DNA of 64,000 bases from Prorocentrum cordatum (GCA_963575745.1 CAUYUJ010014267.1:124926-188925), one strand, 5' to 3'. Positions 11,083 to 22,370 are shown, numbered from the stretch's first letter. Notes: generated from the sequence alone by a model not told the origin. Program-made: numbers and translations.

Positions 11083-11394
11083 CAGTGGCCTTCTGCCAGT
11101 GCCGCCGATCCGGGGCGCTCCGACTGATGTGGTCCTTATTCGCCCTCGTCCCTCCTCTCTTTTTCCCTCCCCTCCTCTCACTCAGCATTTATCGAAGACG
11201 CCTACGGCGAATCACCGCCGCCCCCTGCCTTTTTGGAGACGCCGATGCGGCCGAAAGTTGGATTAGAGCTTGGCCAAGCTATCGGGCCATGAGTTCCCCG
11301 AGTCGGTTTGGAAAGCTTTCGGGGAACACATGGGAGAGAATGATTATGAACAGGAAGAGGAAGAGGAATAAATATAGTAGGAGGATGAGGGTTG
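10551..11394. other. Non-coding region with two TA microsatellites
   Basis: TA tracts at about 10827-10865 and 11030-11082. Nothing else recognisable; short frames have no family resemblance. Confidence 0.6.
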
Positions 11395-12060
11395 TTAGGA
11401 GTCTCCCGGGGCACCCTTGGGGTCTGTTGGGGGCTTCTTGGGGGCCTCTTCGAGGCCTCTTGAAGGCATCTTGGGGGCCTCCTTGGGCCTCTTGGGGGCC
11501 TTTGGGGGCTTCCTGGGGGTCTCTTTGGCCGTCTTAGGGCGTTCCTGGTCCGTCTGACGCCGTCTGGGGCCGTCTTGGGGGCCTCTCTGGGCCGTCTTGG
11601 GGCCCTCTCGGGGCGCTTCAGGGCCGTCTTGGAGGCCATGTTGGGCGTCTTGGAGGCCTCTTGGGCCGTCTTGGGGCGCTCTTGGGGCCGTATTGGGGGG
11701 CCCTTGGGCCGTCATAGGGCCTTCTTGGAGGCCTCTTGGGCGATCTTGGGGGCCTCTTGGGCCGTCGGAAGGCCGAAAAGAAGAAAACGCACAAAAACCT
11801 TCAAAAACCTAAGGAAAACCAATGATTTTGGCCTCTTCGGGCTCTCCTGGAGAACGTCTTGGAGGCCTCTTGGGCCATCTTGGAGGCATCTTGGGGCCAT
11901 CTTGGCCGTCTTGGAGGGCATCTTGGGCCGTCTTGGAGGCATCTTGGAGCCATCTTACCCGTCTTGGAGGCCATCGTGGCCGTCTTGGAGGCATCTTGGA
12001 GGCCATCTTGGGCCATCTCGGCCGTCTTGGAGGCCATCTTGGGCCAAGTTGGGGCCACAA
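11395..12060. repeat. 12-bp minisatellite (GGCCTCTTGGGG / GGCCGTCTTGGA)
   Basis: Degenerate units of about 12 bp such as GGCCTCTTGGGG, GGCCGTCTTGGA and GGCATCTTGGGC cover more than 600 bp. A shorter block follows at 12295-12465. The period is a multiple of three and stop-free, so it generates artificial repeat proteins (GASWGLLG on plus, PKRPPRGP on minus). The same family recurs at 48520-48715 and 51555-51770. Confidence 0.9.
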
Positions 12061-12294
12061 AGGCATTGACGGACTGATTTTGGGAAAATTACGGGTGGCC
12101 GGCGGGGCGGGCCGAAGCCCACTGGGGAGTTCTTTCAGAAAAATAACCAAAACCAAAACCTGAATCGTCCAGCACGCCGTGCACCCCTGCAAGCAAGGGG
12201 CGGCGGATCCAGTGGCCGTCGGCCTATCCCGCCACCGTGCGTGGGTGGTGGATCAGAGGCCTCATGGATGCTGGTTGGGATCTCGTGGTTGGCT

Positions 12295-12465
12295 GGGACT
12301 TCTGGGGGCCTCTTGGGCGTCTCTTGGGGCTTCTTGGGGGCCTCTTGGGGCCACTGGAGGGCCTCTTGGGGGTCACTTGGAGGCCTCTTGGGGCTTCTTG
12401 GGGGCCTCTTCTGCGCCCCTTGGGGCCTCTTGGAGGCCTCCTCGGAGCCTCCTGGCGCGGGAGGG
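12295..12465. repeat. 12-bp minisatellite, second block
   Basis: Same GGCCTCTTGGGG units as the preceding block, separated from it by about 230 bp of unique sequence. Confidence 0.85.
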
Positions 12466-12648
12466 GTGGCACTCGAGTTCGGAACCCCCTCGGAGGCCAC
12501 GATCCTTGTGAGGGGTGTCAAAAAAAACACATCCGCCGGAAACTCGCACCCCCCCCCCCCCGCCCCGCCCCGCCCCCCCTTCCCCGGCAGAGCCACCCCG
12601 GCACCCCCCCCAGAGGCTGAAGCTCAGCCTCGAGGCTGTAGCTGAAAC

Positions 12649-14960
12649 TCATTGAAACTCACACGCCGGATCGGCGGATACATGAAAAGCCCGCGCAATT
12701 CTCTCGACGATCTCAGGCGTAGGGCGACCATCGAGCCCGAGACGCGCAGTGGGGCAATCAGGAGGCAGGTCGGGATGGTATACAAGCCTCCACAAAACAG
12801 GACAATTAATATAGCGAAGCATGTCGTCACGGCTCTGGGCACACTGGAATCTACACATGCCAATCTCAGAAGAGTGCAAGCGCGCGCTAGTGAGCCAACC
12901 TCCTACTATCGTCTTTAGGACCGCACTCTGCCAGGCTGGTGGACCTCCATTTCGGACGAGATCTCTGAGGGCACCCCAAGAAGATTCCGAACATGGGAGC
13001 TCCCATGAGGCCAAACGTTTAGCGAGGGAGGACGTCGGGGTAGAGGGAGAGGCGTAAGGAAGAGGAAAGGGATCTCTGGACTCTCACGCGCCCCCGTCCC
13101 GAGGCTTCGGCAAGGGCAGCAAGGGCTGCGCGGGCGGCAGAGGCATGAGCCTTCAGCGGGAATGCGGCCCTGCTGGCCTCAGAAAGGTGGACCACGATCG
13201 GCTTGGTCATCCAGAACGATGGCGACCACCAGCCAGTGGCCATCTCCGCCAAGCTGCCGAAGGCGAGTGTGGTCTCGCGCAGCGCCTTGTGCAAGGTCGA
13301 CCAGTTAGTCACAGTGCCCAAGGCCGCGCGCATACGCGTGGCCAAGCTGAGGACCTGCAAGCTGGCAGGCCGCAGTGTCGACCAGCTCCCGATGCCGAGA
13401 AGCCCAGCCAGTGAGAGCGACTGCGGCAGAGGTGCCAGAGCTTGTGCCACGCCCAAGCCTCGCGCCTGACCAGCGCGCGGGGCAGCGGCATCAGCTGCAT
13501 CAAGTAGCTGCTGACAGTAAGCACGCGCGAGTTGTAGATCACCGTCGTGAGGTGCGCAGGCGCGCCCTCACGGGCGAGGTCGCGGATGCGGTGGATCCAT
13601 TTGGCACCCGCCTCCTGCCGCGCGTCGTCGATCGCGGCGCCTGGGCCCAGGATGCAGCCGAGGTACTTGGCGAACGGGGCCGCGTCCATCTTCTCCCCGC
13701 CTGGCAGCTCCGTCGCGAGCCACTCCTTGATGTTGGTCGCCAGCTCCTCGGCGAAGGGGGCATTCAGGGGCGCCACCTTGCACTTGGCCAGCTCGAGGGC
13801 CAAACCGGCTAAGGCCTGCGCCACGGCGAAGACCCTGCGAAAGCGGAGCAGAAGCTTGCGATCCTGCAGGACCGTGCCAACATCGTCGGCGCAGACGCCC
13901 ACCGCGGAGGTCTCCCATTGCATCAAGCTCTCCTCCATGTGGGCCACGAAGGGGTTCATGGCGACGGCCCACAGGGACCCCGAGAGCGGGCAGCCCTGCG
14001 CGATGCCCGCCGCGACCATCATGAAGCGGCGCGGCTCGCCCTCCAGGGACACGTGCGCCCGTGGCAACCAGTGCATGCCCATGATGAGCTGGTCGAGGCC
14101 GCCCTGAAAGCCAGTCCGCAGCAGCGCCGCGCGCAGGAAAGACACGGCCAAAGAGGGGAAAGCGCTTCCAAAGTCGAAGAGGACCATCAACGGCATGCGC
14201 TGGTCCCTGGTGGAGGAGAAGCCAACCCGACGTGCCGCGGTGTCGAGCAGGGTAATATTGTCCAGGAAGTTGCGCCCAGGCAGGAACCCCCTCTGAGAGA
14301 GGGGGGAGTGGCGCTCGATGTCGAACTTGATGAGGCGGTTCACGCTGGCGGCCAGCAGCTTCACGTCCGCGTTCTTGAGAGCCAGAGGCCTCGTCGTGGA
14401 AGGCGTCCGAGTCGGGCCCGAGGCAAGATCGTCAGCCTCGGCACCGTTGGGCAGGAAAACCACCAAGTGGTCATTGAGGTCGGGAGGAGGCGGGGAGCCC
14501 TGCGCGATCTCAAAGCCCACCTGCGCTAGGTTCTCCAGGGGCCGCGACGACCCGCAGCAGCTCCAAGCATCATAGGGCAGCCCGTCAGGTCCTGGAGCTG
14601 ACGCACGAGCTCTGCGTGCTGCTCGCTGAAGATCACGTGAGTCAGGGAGACGAACGTCCTCAAGGCCATCCATCACCACAAGATGCTCGTCCAAGTATCT
14701 TCTCACCAGAGGATGTTCGGGGAAATCACGCTGAAAAATCGGCGACCAGTGCTTGCGCAGTTCTTCGAACGCGTCCGCTTGGGCATTCACGATCCTCTCC
14801 TCCCCCAATTCCAGGCCATTCGAGACTCCAGAGTCAGGAAGACGCAAACCCTGAAGTTTAAGTGTGCGCTTGAAAGGAGTCCAGAGAGCTGCTCTCCGTC
14901 TGGTGGCACGTCTCATGGCGTTTACGTACTTGAACGAGGTGCCGTCGGGAGGAGCCGAGC
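12649..14960 (-). pseudogene. LINE reverse transcriptase with C-terminal zinc knuckle, broken
   Basis: The main frame (13309-14916, 535 residues) has the RT order RPLALKNADVKLLAASVNRL, FLPGRNFLDNI, motif A VLFDFGSAFPSL (Asp 248), motif B AGIAQGCPLSGS (304-313) and motif C GVCADDVGTVL. The catalytic Asp pair at 344-345 is preceded by CA rather than the usual YA or FA. The frame shifts near 13440, continues in another frame to about 13019, meets a stop, and resumes in 12649-13014. That last part holds CRFQC...RYINCPVLW, a Cys-rich knuckle whose usual His appears replaced by Arg. Product: RNA-dependent DNA polymerase for target-primed reverse transcription. Confidence 0.85.
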
Positions 14961-16250
14961 CGCCTGAGCCCGCCGATCGAGATCTGCGAGACGACGTTCA
15001 CTGTAGAGGTTCTGCTCGGCCGCGAACGCCTCAGCGAAGTCCGAGGGGTTCGAGAGGGAGACCGAGGTGCTGGCGATGATCACGTGCTCAGCTGCAAGCG
15101 GGGGCGATGCGATAAGACGCTCCGCCAGTATGATGTCGTCTCTCCAGACCGCTCTGGCGATCGAGCGGAAGATGAGCAACTTCGAGTCGTTGTCGTGCGC
15201 CCCATGCTTGAAGATACTGTCGCGAACGCGTCGGGCTGCCTCCCGCATGAGCCTCTTATGTTCTTGCCTCCGTTGATAAGGATGAAGAATGTGCCACGAT
15301 ACATGTTGAGCCAGAGGCTGGCATTGCCTCGCATACTCGGGGCTCCTGAAAATGCGCCGCGGGATTGGTTGCGACTCACTGTCCAACGGAGGCCGGCCAG
15401 CGAAAGTAACCACAATCGGTGCATGGTCACTGAGGCCGATCTCATGCAGCCTTTCGGGAAGATCACGTGTCGAGAGCGTAGTGTGCCACTGTATCGCCAA
15501 CCACGAGGGAGAAGCCAGGAATGCTCTGTCGATCTGCGACAGCTTCGGGGGCGATCCCTCCTCTTGCCAGAAGTGCGCGAGGAGCTCATTGTCGAGTTCG
15601 ACGAAGTCATGGAAAATCTCTCCCCAGCGGCGCTCTAGCGGCCGAGGCGCGACGTCATTCGTGCTCACGAGGCCCCTGTTGATGAGAGGTGACTGGATCA
15701 GCAAGGGCGGCGCGGCCGAGATGTTGAAGTCGCCAAGCAGAAGCAGCGTGACCATCGTCGGTGCCGACTTAGCCATGGCGATGTCAGCTCGAATCCGTGT
15801 CTCGACCTTTGTCATCTCCTCGCCGCTGATGCCGAAGTTGTGGACGTTGTATATGATGAGCGATGGTGTGGGGGAGTCCGATGCAGGGCCTGATACACGG
15901 AGTCGCTGGACCCGACCAGAGACCAGAATCTCGTGAGAGTACCTTGGGGCTTCTGAAGCCGCGAACCGACCAGGGAGAAGAATAACAGTTCCGCCAGTGT
16001 CACGCCTGCTGCAGAAGCTCATGAAGACCTGTGCATAGATATGATGGTGGTGAAGTTCTTGCATGAATTCGATAGCATTACCATGGACCTCCTGTAGGCA
16101 CATCGCTGTGCACTGCTTGAGGTACGATTGCAGATGACGAAATTTGCGGTCTCGAGTGGTAGCATCGCGATGCACAAGTGCTCTTGCGTTCCATGACCCG
16201 ATCGCCGCACAGTCACGGAACTCGCCAGGATCGCGCCAAAGCGCAAAGCG
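14922..16250 (-). CDS. LINE apurinic-like (APE) endonuclease domain
   Basis: The frame is open far upstream, but only its last about 440 residues look real. APE landmarks occur in order: GSWNARAL (near 16195), CLQEVHG (near 16100), LLLLGDFN (GDFN at 15724-15735), SQIDRAFLA and GLSDHAPIVV (near 15415-15430). This domain nicks target DNA to prime reverse transcription. It lies in a different frame from both ORF1 upstream and RT downstream, so translation needs frameshifting or this copy carries indels. Its stop at 14922 overlaps the start of the RT frame. Confidence 0.8.
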   Translation of the reverse strand, partial: RFALWRDPGEFRDCAAIGSWNARALVHRDATTRDRKFRHLQSYLKQCTAMCLQEVHGNAIEFMQELHHHHIYAQVFMSFCSRRDTGGTVILLPGRFAASEAPRYSHEILVSGRVQRLRVSGPASDSPTPSLIIYNVHNFGISGEEMTKVETRIRADIAMAKSAPTMVTLLLLGDFNISAAPPLLIQSPLINRGLVSTNDVAPRPLERRWGEIFHDFVELDNELLAHFWQEEGSPPKLSQIDRAFLASPSWLAIQWHTTLSTRDLPERLHEIGLSDHAPIVVTFAGRPPLDSESQPIPRRIFRSPEYARQCQPLAQHVSWHILHPYQRRQEHKRLMREAARRVRDSIFKHGAHDNDSKLLIFRSIARAVWRDDIILAERLIASPPLAAEHVIIASTSVSLSNPSDFAEAFAAEQNLYSERRLADLDRRAQAARLLPTAPRSST

Positions 16251-16254
16251 AGTG

Positions 16255-17484
16255 CTAAATCGCCCACCGGATCCTCTCAGCGGAGCCGTAGATCTCGTCG
16301 AAGGACTGCTTGAGAGCATCGCGAGGGAGATTGCGATCATGAGCAGCACGATAGTTCCACTGGAGGACAGTCGGGTCCTCAGCCGTCTCGGCCACGACCA
16401 GCTTGACGATGGGCTGCGAGCCGTCGCTGACGACGCCTGCATGTCGGTTGGCGCGCCAGCGCCCTTCCACTCCAGAGTTCCGCACGAGCTCGAGGAGGCG
16501 CTTCGTCTGGATCTCGCGTCTGATGGCCTGGGGAGACTTGTCCAGGCCGACGAAGATGGGGGCCTGAGCAGCGCCCTCGAGGGAGGCCGCCGTGAAGCGA
16601 CGCCAGGTGCCATCCTTCTTGAGCTTCTGGAAGGCCGAAACGACACGCCGCGCAGCCAAGCCCTCAGCGCCGTGCATGCGAAGAGTGAAGCGGCGGCCAG
16701 GGGATGCACCTGCGAGGGACCAATGCTGATCCTCAAGGTCGGTGTCCGCCAGCCATGGGCGCACACTCGCAAGGACCGCCTCCGCGGTGACCGCCTCCTT
16801 GGCCGTGATGATGAAGACGGACCTGGCAGGCCCCCTGGTCCAGTCCGCCACGTCTCCGAGGTGCAGGGCAGGGGCAGCCGCCTCGCATGCCGAGACCACC
16901 TTTTCCAGCTTCGCCAGGGCCTCGCGCATCTCGTGCTGGTCTCGCTGGATGCGCGAGACGCCGCGGTCGAGATCCTGCAAGTGCTGGTCGATCTGCGCGT
17001 TCTTGGCGGCCTGGCGTTCGCCGAAGACGCGGAGAGCTGCTGTGGTGGATGCAGCGAGGTTGGCGGACATCTTGTTGTTGGCGTCGGAGACGAAGTCGAC
17101 GATGGAGTCGCGCATAGCCCCCAAGATCCCCTCCAGCTCCGAGCGCAGGGCGGGCCCGTCTGCCGCCGCAGCAGGAGCCACAGCAGGCCGAGGAGAGTCA
17201 TGAACGCGGTGGGGATGAGCTCTGGCACGGCCGCTGCTGCGCGGTGTCCGAGGGGTCGCTGGGGGAGCGGCAGCGATCGGCGTGGCCGTGCCCTGGCGCT
17301 CTCCCCCGCGAGCACGCCAAAGGTCGGCGCTGGCGGACTGGAAGGGGTCGTCGGGGCCTGCGCTGCGGCTGCGATCATCGTCCTCACGAGGGCTGCTGCG
17401 CCGACGCTGGCTAGCACCAGAGCCACCAGTAGCTTTGCCCGCCTTGCCAGGCCGCCGAGAGAGAGAGGCCGCACCATCGGGCAT
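16255..17484 (-). CDS. LINE ORF1-like protein
   Basis: 409 residues. The N-terminal about 110 residues are low-complexity, rich in Ser, Arg and Pro. A coiled-coil stretch follows (FGERQAAKNAQIDQHLQDLD through AKLEKVV, about 160-210). Next is an RRM-like region beginning RSVFIITAKEAVTAEAVLAS and ending before LLELVRNS. The layout of coiled coil, RRM-like fold and basic C-terminal domain resembles L1-type ORF1 nucleic-acid chaperones. This is inference from layout, not from a recognised signature. It stands immediately upstream of the endonuclease and in the same frame as the RT. Confidence 0.6.
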   Translation of the reverse strand: MPDGAASLSRRPGKAGKATGGSGASQRRRSSPREDDDRSRSAGPDDPFQSASADLWRARGGERQGTATPIAAAPPATPRTPRSSGRARAHPHRVHDSPRPAVAPAAAADGPALRSELEGILGAMRDSIVDFVSDANNKMSANLAASTTAALRVFGERQAAKNAQIDQHLQDLDRGVSRIQRDQHEMREALAKLEKVVSACEAAAPALHLGDVADWTRGPARSVFIITAKEAVTAEAVLASVRPWLADTDLEDQHWSLAGASPGRRFTLRMHGAEGLAARRVVSAFQKLKKDGTWRRFTAASLEGAAQAPIFVGLDKSPQAIRREIQTKRLLELVRNSGVEGRWRANRHAGVVSDGSQPIVKLVVAETAEDPTVLQWNYRAAHDRNLPRDALKQSFDEIYGSAERIRWAI

Positions 17485-17667
17485 CCCACCCGCTGTGGCG
17501 AGGCGGGTGGAGAACGAGGGCGTGGAAGGCTGGGGCCCAGAGGGGGAGCACGGATCACGATAAGCGAATAAACCCTTGGCCTCAAAGCGCGAAGCCCCTC
17601 GCGCTCATCAGTCGCCGACCGAGGCCGACTCGCGGTCGACGGGCGGTTCGTAGCCTTGAGCAAAAAT

Positions 17668-17745
17668 GGCTACGGGCATATATACATACAGATATACATA
17701 CAAACCCATATATATATATATATATACACATATATATATAGGCCC
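17668..17745. repeat. TA-rich microsatellite
   Basis: ATATACATACAGATATACA-type repeat between the LINE and the following fragment. Confidence 0.9.
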
Positions 17746-17779
17746 TGCGGCGCAAACGATTGATGCCGAGCACGTTGCC

Positions 17780-18240
17780 GCCGCATCATGCGGGATATTA
17801 TCTTTCCACGGGGTCTCGTACGATACATGCATGACACAAGCGCGGTTACCGTTGCGCTTGGGGGCGAAGGGACTGTGGAATTTGACCACTGCGCCAAAAC
17901 TGCTCCAACGATTCCATGTTTGCCACAAACATCATATACAAAAAACATTGTTTTTCCAAAGAGAGCCCACTTTCGATTTCCTTTGGGCCATTATGCTGCA
18001 GGGTGGTTGATTGCGGCGCACATCATTGATTGCTTAAATTCTACTAAGTCTGATTTGCATTGTGCAGTGCGACGACGGTTCCGCATTGCAGTGCTGTTTG
18101 ACGGGCCTGATCCCCATAGACACAGCTTAATTGACTGCGACGGGAGAAGCGGTTTAACGCATACAGACACAAACACGCGGTGACAATTTAGGCAGGCATT
18201 CGTGGAAGCAGGTGGGATGATACATGACCGAAAGGTACAA
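17780..18240 (+). pseudogene. Fragment of an RT element related to the 20-25 kb element
   Basis: The piece SFHGVSYDTCMTQARLPLRLG (about 17795-17865) matches HGISYAAWVAQARLPLRLAG of the minus-strand element. The piece AGWLIAAHIIDC...CAVRRRFRIAVLFDGPDPHRH (17990-18120) matches its SGWLLVCPTTDT...CAVRRRLGIASAVDGPDVHGH. QAFVEAGGMI (18190-18225) matches the region before the nuclease. About 180 residues between the first two pieces are missing. This is a truncated and internally deleted relative in the opposite orientation. Confidence 0.75.
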
Positions 18241-18850
18241 TGTCAGATACGTCAAATTATCAACTGTTCATTTTTTGGAGAGCAATGTAAATTTGACTGT
18301 GTGGTTACATGCTCCATTCAACATGACGCAATCCTACGATGCGTTGCGACGTTACTGTCCTCTCTCACATCTGGGCCGAAAATTACGCTCGACCCGCCAC
18401 CGTAGGAAATAATGCCAATTACGCAAGAAGTGATAAGTAACGGACCGCGGTCGATACAACGCTTGAGATGGAAGCGCATGACAAATGAGCACCAAACTGC
18501 CATATAAGTGCCCCAATGTGCTATGGGATGAAAATGCACAATACACCCCCGTGCACAACGTGCATTACCCGCTGTTGTGTCGAATATGCATGAGAATTTT
18601 CCCGACGTGTCATTGGAAACAGCTCTTTGGTTAAGGAAGGACTAGAAATGATGAAATGATTGTGTTTGTGCTTTCCTCTTTTTCCCGTGACATTACTCAA
18701 TTTGCTATGCGGTGTTTCATGTAAGGTATTGCCGTTCGCGCGGGCGGGCCTTTGTTGGCACGCTATTGGCACGCTGTTGCTTAAACCAAAAAAAAAACGC
18801 ATTATTTTATTTTCTTTTGCTTTAAAAAAAAGAGAAAGAGAGAGAGATAA

Positions 18851-18917
<67 letters not shown>

Positions 18918-19519
18918 CCCCCAAAAAAAAAGAACTGCGCCTTCGTCCCAAAGATTGGCATTGCAAGTGAAACGTGCGAAATTTGTTTGTCCGCAAGTTT
19001 TTCTAACTATGGGATTCTGACATTATTGATCTTGGAACGCGCTATGTCACGAAAAATACAAGTAAAACTACTGCGAATTAGAACATCAAGACTGGCCCGT
19101 ACCGCCGCGAAATTCGCATTGCCGCCATTCCTGATTCCCCAGAGCGCATGCGCATTACTTCGGGGGTGCTAAAGTTTTGACCATAAGATGAGAATTGCCT
19201 CGCTGGTCACGCGTGCCGCGGAGGACCGATCAGGATGTAAAGGTGCTTTGATGCGGATTCGCGAGCCTTTGTGGGCCCTCTGGGACGGCCAACCAGTGAA
19301 CCGAGAGCGACCGCATTGGAGAAGGATGCCCAGGGTCTCACAACATCAACGCAACCAGGAATACAATGAAACATCGCGTTGACATGATAAGGACAGGGTC
19401 GATGGGGATGGCGACACGGACGATCGAACGTGACCCAAGCGGAGTGGTTTACTGTGAATGGGTTCAAGTCGGAGTGTTTTCCGGCCCTATTTAAAATGGG
19501 ACGGAGTAATTAGTACCCT

Positions 19520-19522
<3 letters not shown>
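18241..19522. other. Non-coding region with a GA microsatellite
   Basis: Contains (GA)n at about 18830-18915. Lower GC than the neighbourhood. No gene recognised. Confidence 0.6.

Positions 19523-19556
<34 letters not shown>
19523..19556. repeat. (TA)n microsatellite
   Basis: About 17 TA units. The following about 500 bp up to the next microsatellite hold no recognised gene. Confidence 0.95.
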
Positions 19557-19558
<2 letters not shown>

Positions 19559-20097
19559 TCTTACAGGGTGAGAGCCCATCGGAGTCGAACCGCCGCCCGA
19601 CCCAAAACATGTCGCTAAGATTCTACGGGGGGGGCAGGGGGCGTCGAGGGCATGACGTCTTATGGTCAAAACTATAGCACCCCCCGTGCATTGCCGCTGC
19701 GCAAGAAGCTCCAAACCCAAAGGTAAGGAGCACATAGATCCATTTGGCACTGTCAATCGTGGCCAACCAGAGCCACATCCAAGCAGAATTTCGGTTTCGG
19801 GGCCTGCTCTGAAATGTTTTGGGGCACTTGTCAACGTCGTCCTGACTAAACATGTTGCTACATGAAGCAGCGCGGAAGATCAAAACACGCACGCATCCAT
19901 TTGTCACCACGAACGCATCGACATAGGCCGCACTGTCCGCAAACGCAACGCGGTACGCATTGAAGAAACACTAAGTCAATTCCATCGGTTTTTCTCAAGG
20001 CAACAGCATCGGGCACGAACCTCAGGTGCAAGACACGCTTGAAAACCAAGGCGCGGCGAAACAGAGGCGACGCCACACGCGCGCTAAGCAACGTCAA

Positions 20098-20312
20098 AGG
20101 AGGAGGAGGAGGAGGAGGAGGAGGAGGAGGGGGAGGAGGGGGGGGAGGGGGAGGAGGAGGAGGAGGAGGAATGGAGGAATGGAGGAATGGAGGAATGGAG
20201 GAATGGAGGAATGGAGGAGGAGGAATGGAGGAGGAGGAATGGAGGAGGAGGAATGGGGGAGGAGGAATGGAGGAATGGAGGAATGGAGGAGGAGGAATGG
20301 AGGAGGAGAAAG
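20098..20312. repeat. GGA / GGAATGGA repeat
   Basis: GGA triplets pass into 8-bp GGAATGGA units. It marks the 3-prime limit of the minus-strand retroelement, whose frame runs into an artificial SSIPPPPFLHS repeat here. Confidence 0.95.
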
Positions 20313-20329
20313 CGAGCCCCAAGATACCC

Positions 20330-20772
20330 CACCACCTGTGCTGCAAACCGAGGGCCGCTCCGAACCGAATCCGTTCGTGGAGGTCGCGGGTTCGTTCGCG
20401 CGCTAAGGCTGGCACGAGGGCGACGCTTTGTTCGCCCCAGCGGCCATGCAATTCAGCCCCTAAGCAATGCAGCATGCCGAGCCCGCTACCAACGACTTCA
20501 CTGTAGGTAGTGTCGTTCTCCCTCTGCGCCTGTTCCAATAGTGCTCCTCCCCGGTCGCTTGTCCCACCACGTGGGCGGCCCCTCCCAGCGATTGGGCTCA
20601 GCACCGTGACGTCGCAGAACAATGGTAATCCCCGTGCCGCGCTTGTGCATGTGACTACCATATCCACTCGGCGCATGTCCCCTTCAGGGACGGGTATGTT
20701 AGTACTATGCAAGTGGCGCTCGATGTCACGGTCTGGAATTTGCCCCCCGCTTCGCGGAAGACCTGCCTCCAA
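20330..20772 (-). pseudogene. C-terminal PD-(D/E)xK-like endonuclease domain
   Basis: Continues the RT frame after a one-base shift in the C6 run near 20742, where the RQVFREAGG end passes into IPDRDIERHLH. Visible core: GDMRRVDMVV (Asp 37 of the frame that starts at 20772), then LPLFCDVTVLSP (Asp 54 near 20612), then GGALLEQAQRENDTTY and a GRW motif. The RVD...DVTV spacing and the trailing Glu/Lys-rich helix fit a restriction-like nuclease placed after the RT. The Cys residues of the usual preceding zinc site look degraded. The frame beyond about residue 150 is microsatellite. Confidence 0.6.
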
Positions 20773-22370
20773 GCAGCCATCAGTTCAGTATGTCGGCTTT
20801 GCCATCCTCCCCTTGTTCCATCCGCCAACCGCCTATGCCCGTGCACGTCCGGGCCATCGACCGCGCTCGCAATGCCCAAACGTCGCCGCACGGCACATAC
20901 AAAATAAGAGTCCGTGATTGTAAGTGTGTCAGTCGTAGGGCAAACAAGTAACCAGCCTGAAGAAACCTGCCCATTGTCGAGAACACTCGCGCTTTGCCAG
21001 GGGACGCCGCGTTGACGCGTACGTTGGGGAATGCCAGATCTCGCAATAATTGTGCGTGGGCTGTTTTTTTCACCGTAGTACGTTGCATGATATTGCCATC
21101 CGTGCTCCCATTCCCCGAGCGCGAATTGAATTGGATCCGGTGTTGGAGGGCGCTGTCCTGTTGCAATGTCGTTCCGTGTAAGGCGCTGAGTCCAACCAGC
21201 TTCGTCACAGCGTCTTCCACCAAGTTCGGCCTCAAGTAGACATCGTGGTGCAGTACCGCGGGTAAGGTCTCTAGTCGCTTGCAACGCGTTGAAGTAGAAC
21301 AACGCACTGCGTCCCAGCGCAGGGAACCTCACAATGATTTCGGGCAGCGCGTCAGCCCAACTGGCCCAATATGCGGCAGTAGAGGTGCGCCCCGAATCCC
21401 GGAGGCCCATCCCAGCCAAGCGGAGCGGCAGTCTCGCTTGAGCAACCCACGCAGCGTACGAGATTCCATGTAAATGTGCATCCCAATCTGATTCCGTTGG
21501 CATAGTGAAAATCTGGCGGAATGCGTCCAGAATTGCACTATCATGATCCATCGTGAGCGGCAGCGCGTCACGCGGCGGGAGCGTTCGCAATAAGTAGTTC
21601 ATCCGTGGCACTGCGCAGCAATACAACAGTAACCACGAAGCTTGGCAAGAGGACAGCTTATTGATGAAGTTGAGTAGCTTCGCCCTCTCGCTAGCAATCG
21701 TAGTCCAAAACGTATTGATATACTCCGCCGTCCCAAACGGTGTACCTAATATTTTGATGCACCTTTCCTCCAATGGCCTGTCACATCTCCATGCCGCTGC
21801 CGCAGGCCCCACCACATTTTGAGGGCATAGTGCCGGGGTGTTCCCCCATATGGCAAGCTTCCCAATGTTGGTGTCGATATGGCAGATATCCCGCAACGCT
21901 TGCTCTGTCAGTGCCAGGATGTAGTGCACTTCGTCGGGGTCGCAGACCACGTGCACGTCGTCGAGATGCGCTAAAACTTCAGCTCCTGGCGGTAGGTGGG
22001 CTCGTACGTGCACCAACGCGGGATGCAACGCCAGGCAAAATAATGCAGGCATGAGCGCATCTCCTTGTTCACCTCCGTCACCCTGTAGGATCGGGCGCGC
22101 ATTGTTGTATTGATCCCGCCACCGGAAGTGAGATATACGCCCATACCATTGTCGTACGAATGGAATCAAATGACGCAGCTTCGGACGTTGTTGGAGCCCT
22201 TCAAACATACAGGCCGACAGACGTGGTCGAACGCTCCCACACCATCGATGCTGACCACAACCTTTTGGGGAAACCTGTCCGTCACAAACCCCGGGAAATG
22301 TATTGCAGCGTCGGTGCCACTCCGGTCTGAGAGCCCGTAGTTGCGCGGTCACACTGCGCTGCGCAATTCT
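20655..22370 (-). pseudogene. Reverse transcriptase of the second retroelement
   Basis: The frame ending at 20655 has motif B QGDGGEQGDALMPALFCLAL and motif C EVLAHLDDVHVVC, then HGISYAAWVAQARLPLRLAG and DSYFVCAVRRRLG. Two upstream motifs are found only in other frames: RGIASGDTCRRLVSKSLARQ (near 22380-22435) and motif A VVSIDGVGAFDHV (near 22225-22265). The order is therefore complete but the frame is broken at least twice within 200 bp. The protein makes cDNA from the element RNA. Confidence 0.75.

Larger units (their letters stand above)
12640..17600 (-). mobile_element. Non-LTR retrotransposon (LINE), near full length
   Basis: Read on the minus strand, the order is ORF1 with coiled coil (16255-17484), APE-type endonuclease (about 14922-16250), reverse transcriptase (from about 14960 down to 13309), then a shifted continuation to a C-terminal zinc knuckle (12649). 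The 3-prime end carries a short tandem tail of TGAGTTTCA units at 12642-12660. The number of frame changes suggests a decayed copy. Target-site duplications were not identified. Confidence 0.85.

Noticed and set aside
11202-12596. Frames giving GLLGASWG or KRPPRGP repeats
   Set aside because: Artefacts of the 12-bp minisatellite.
16270-17663. The first 460 residues of a 913-residue minus-strand frame
   Set aside because: They lie over the ORF1 frame of the LINE and are a shadow; only the C-terminal endonuclease part of that frame is real.
19570-19640. Possible tRNA on the minus strand (GGTTCGACTCC B box)
   Set aside because: No cloverleaf: acceptor and T stems do not pair and the A-box distance is wrong. 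At most a tRNA-like fragment.
20030-20510. Plus-strand frames rich in Gly, Glu and Asn (MEEWRNGG repeats)
   Set aside because: Translation of the GGAATGGA repeat.
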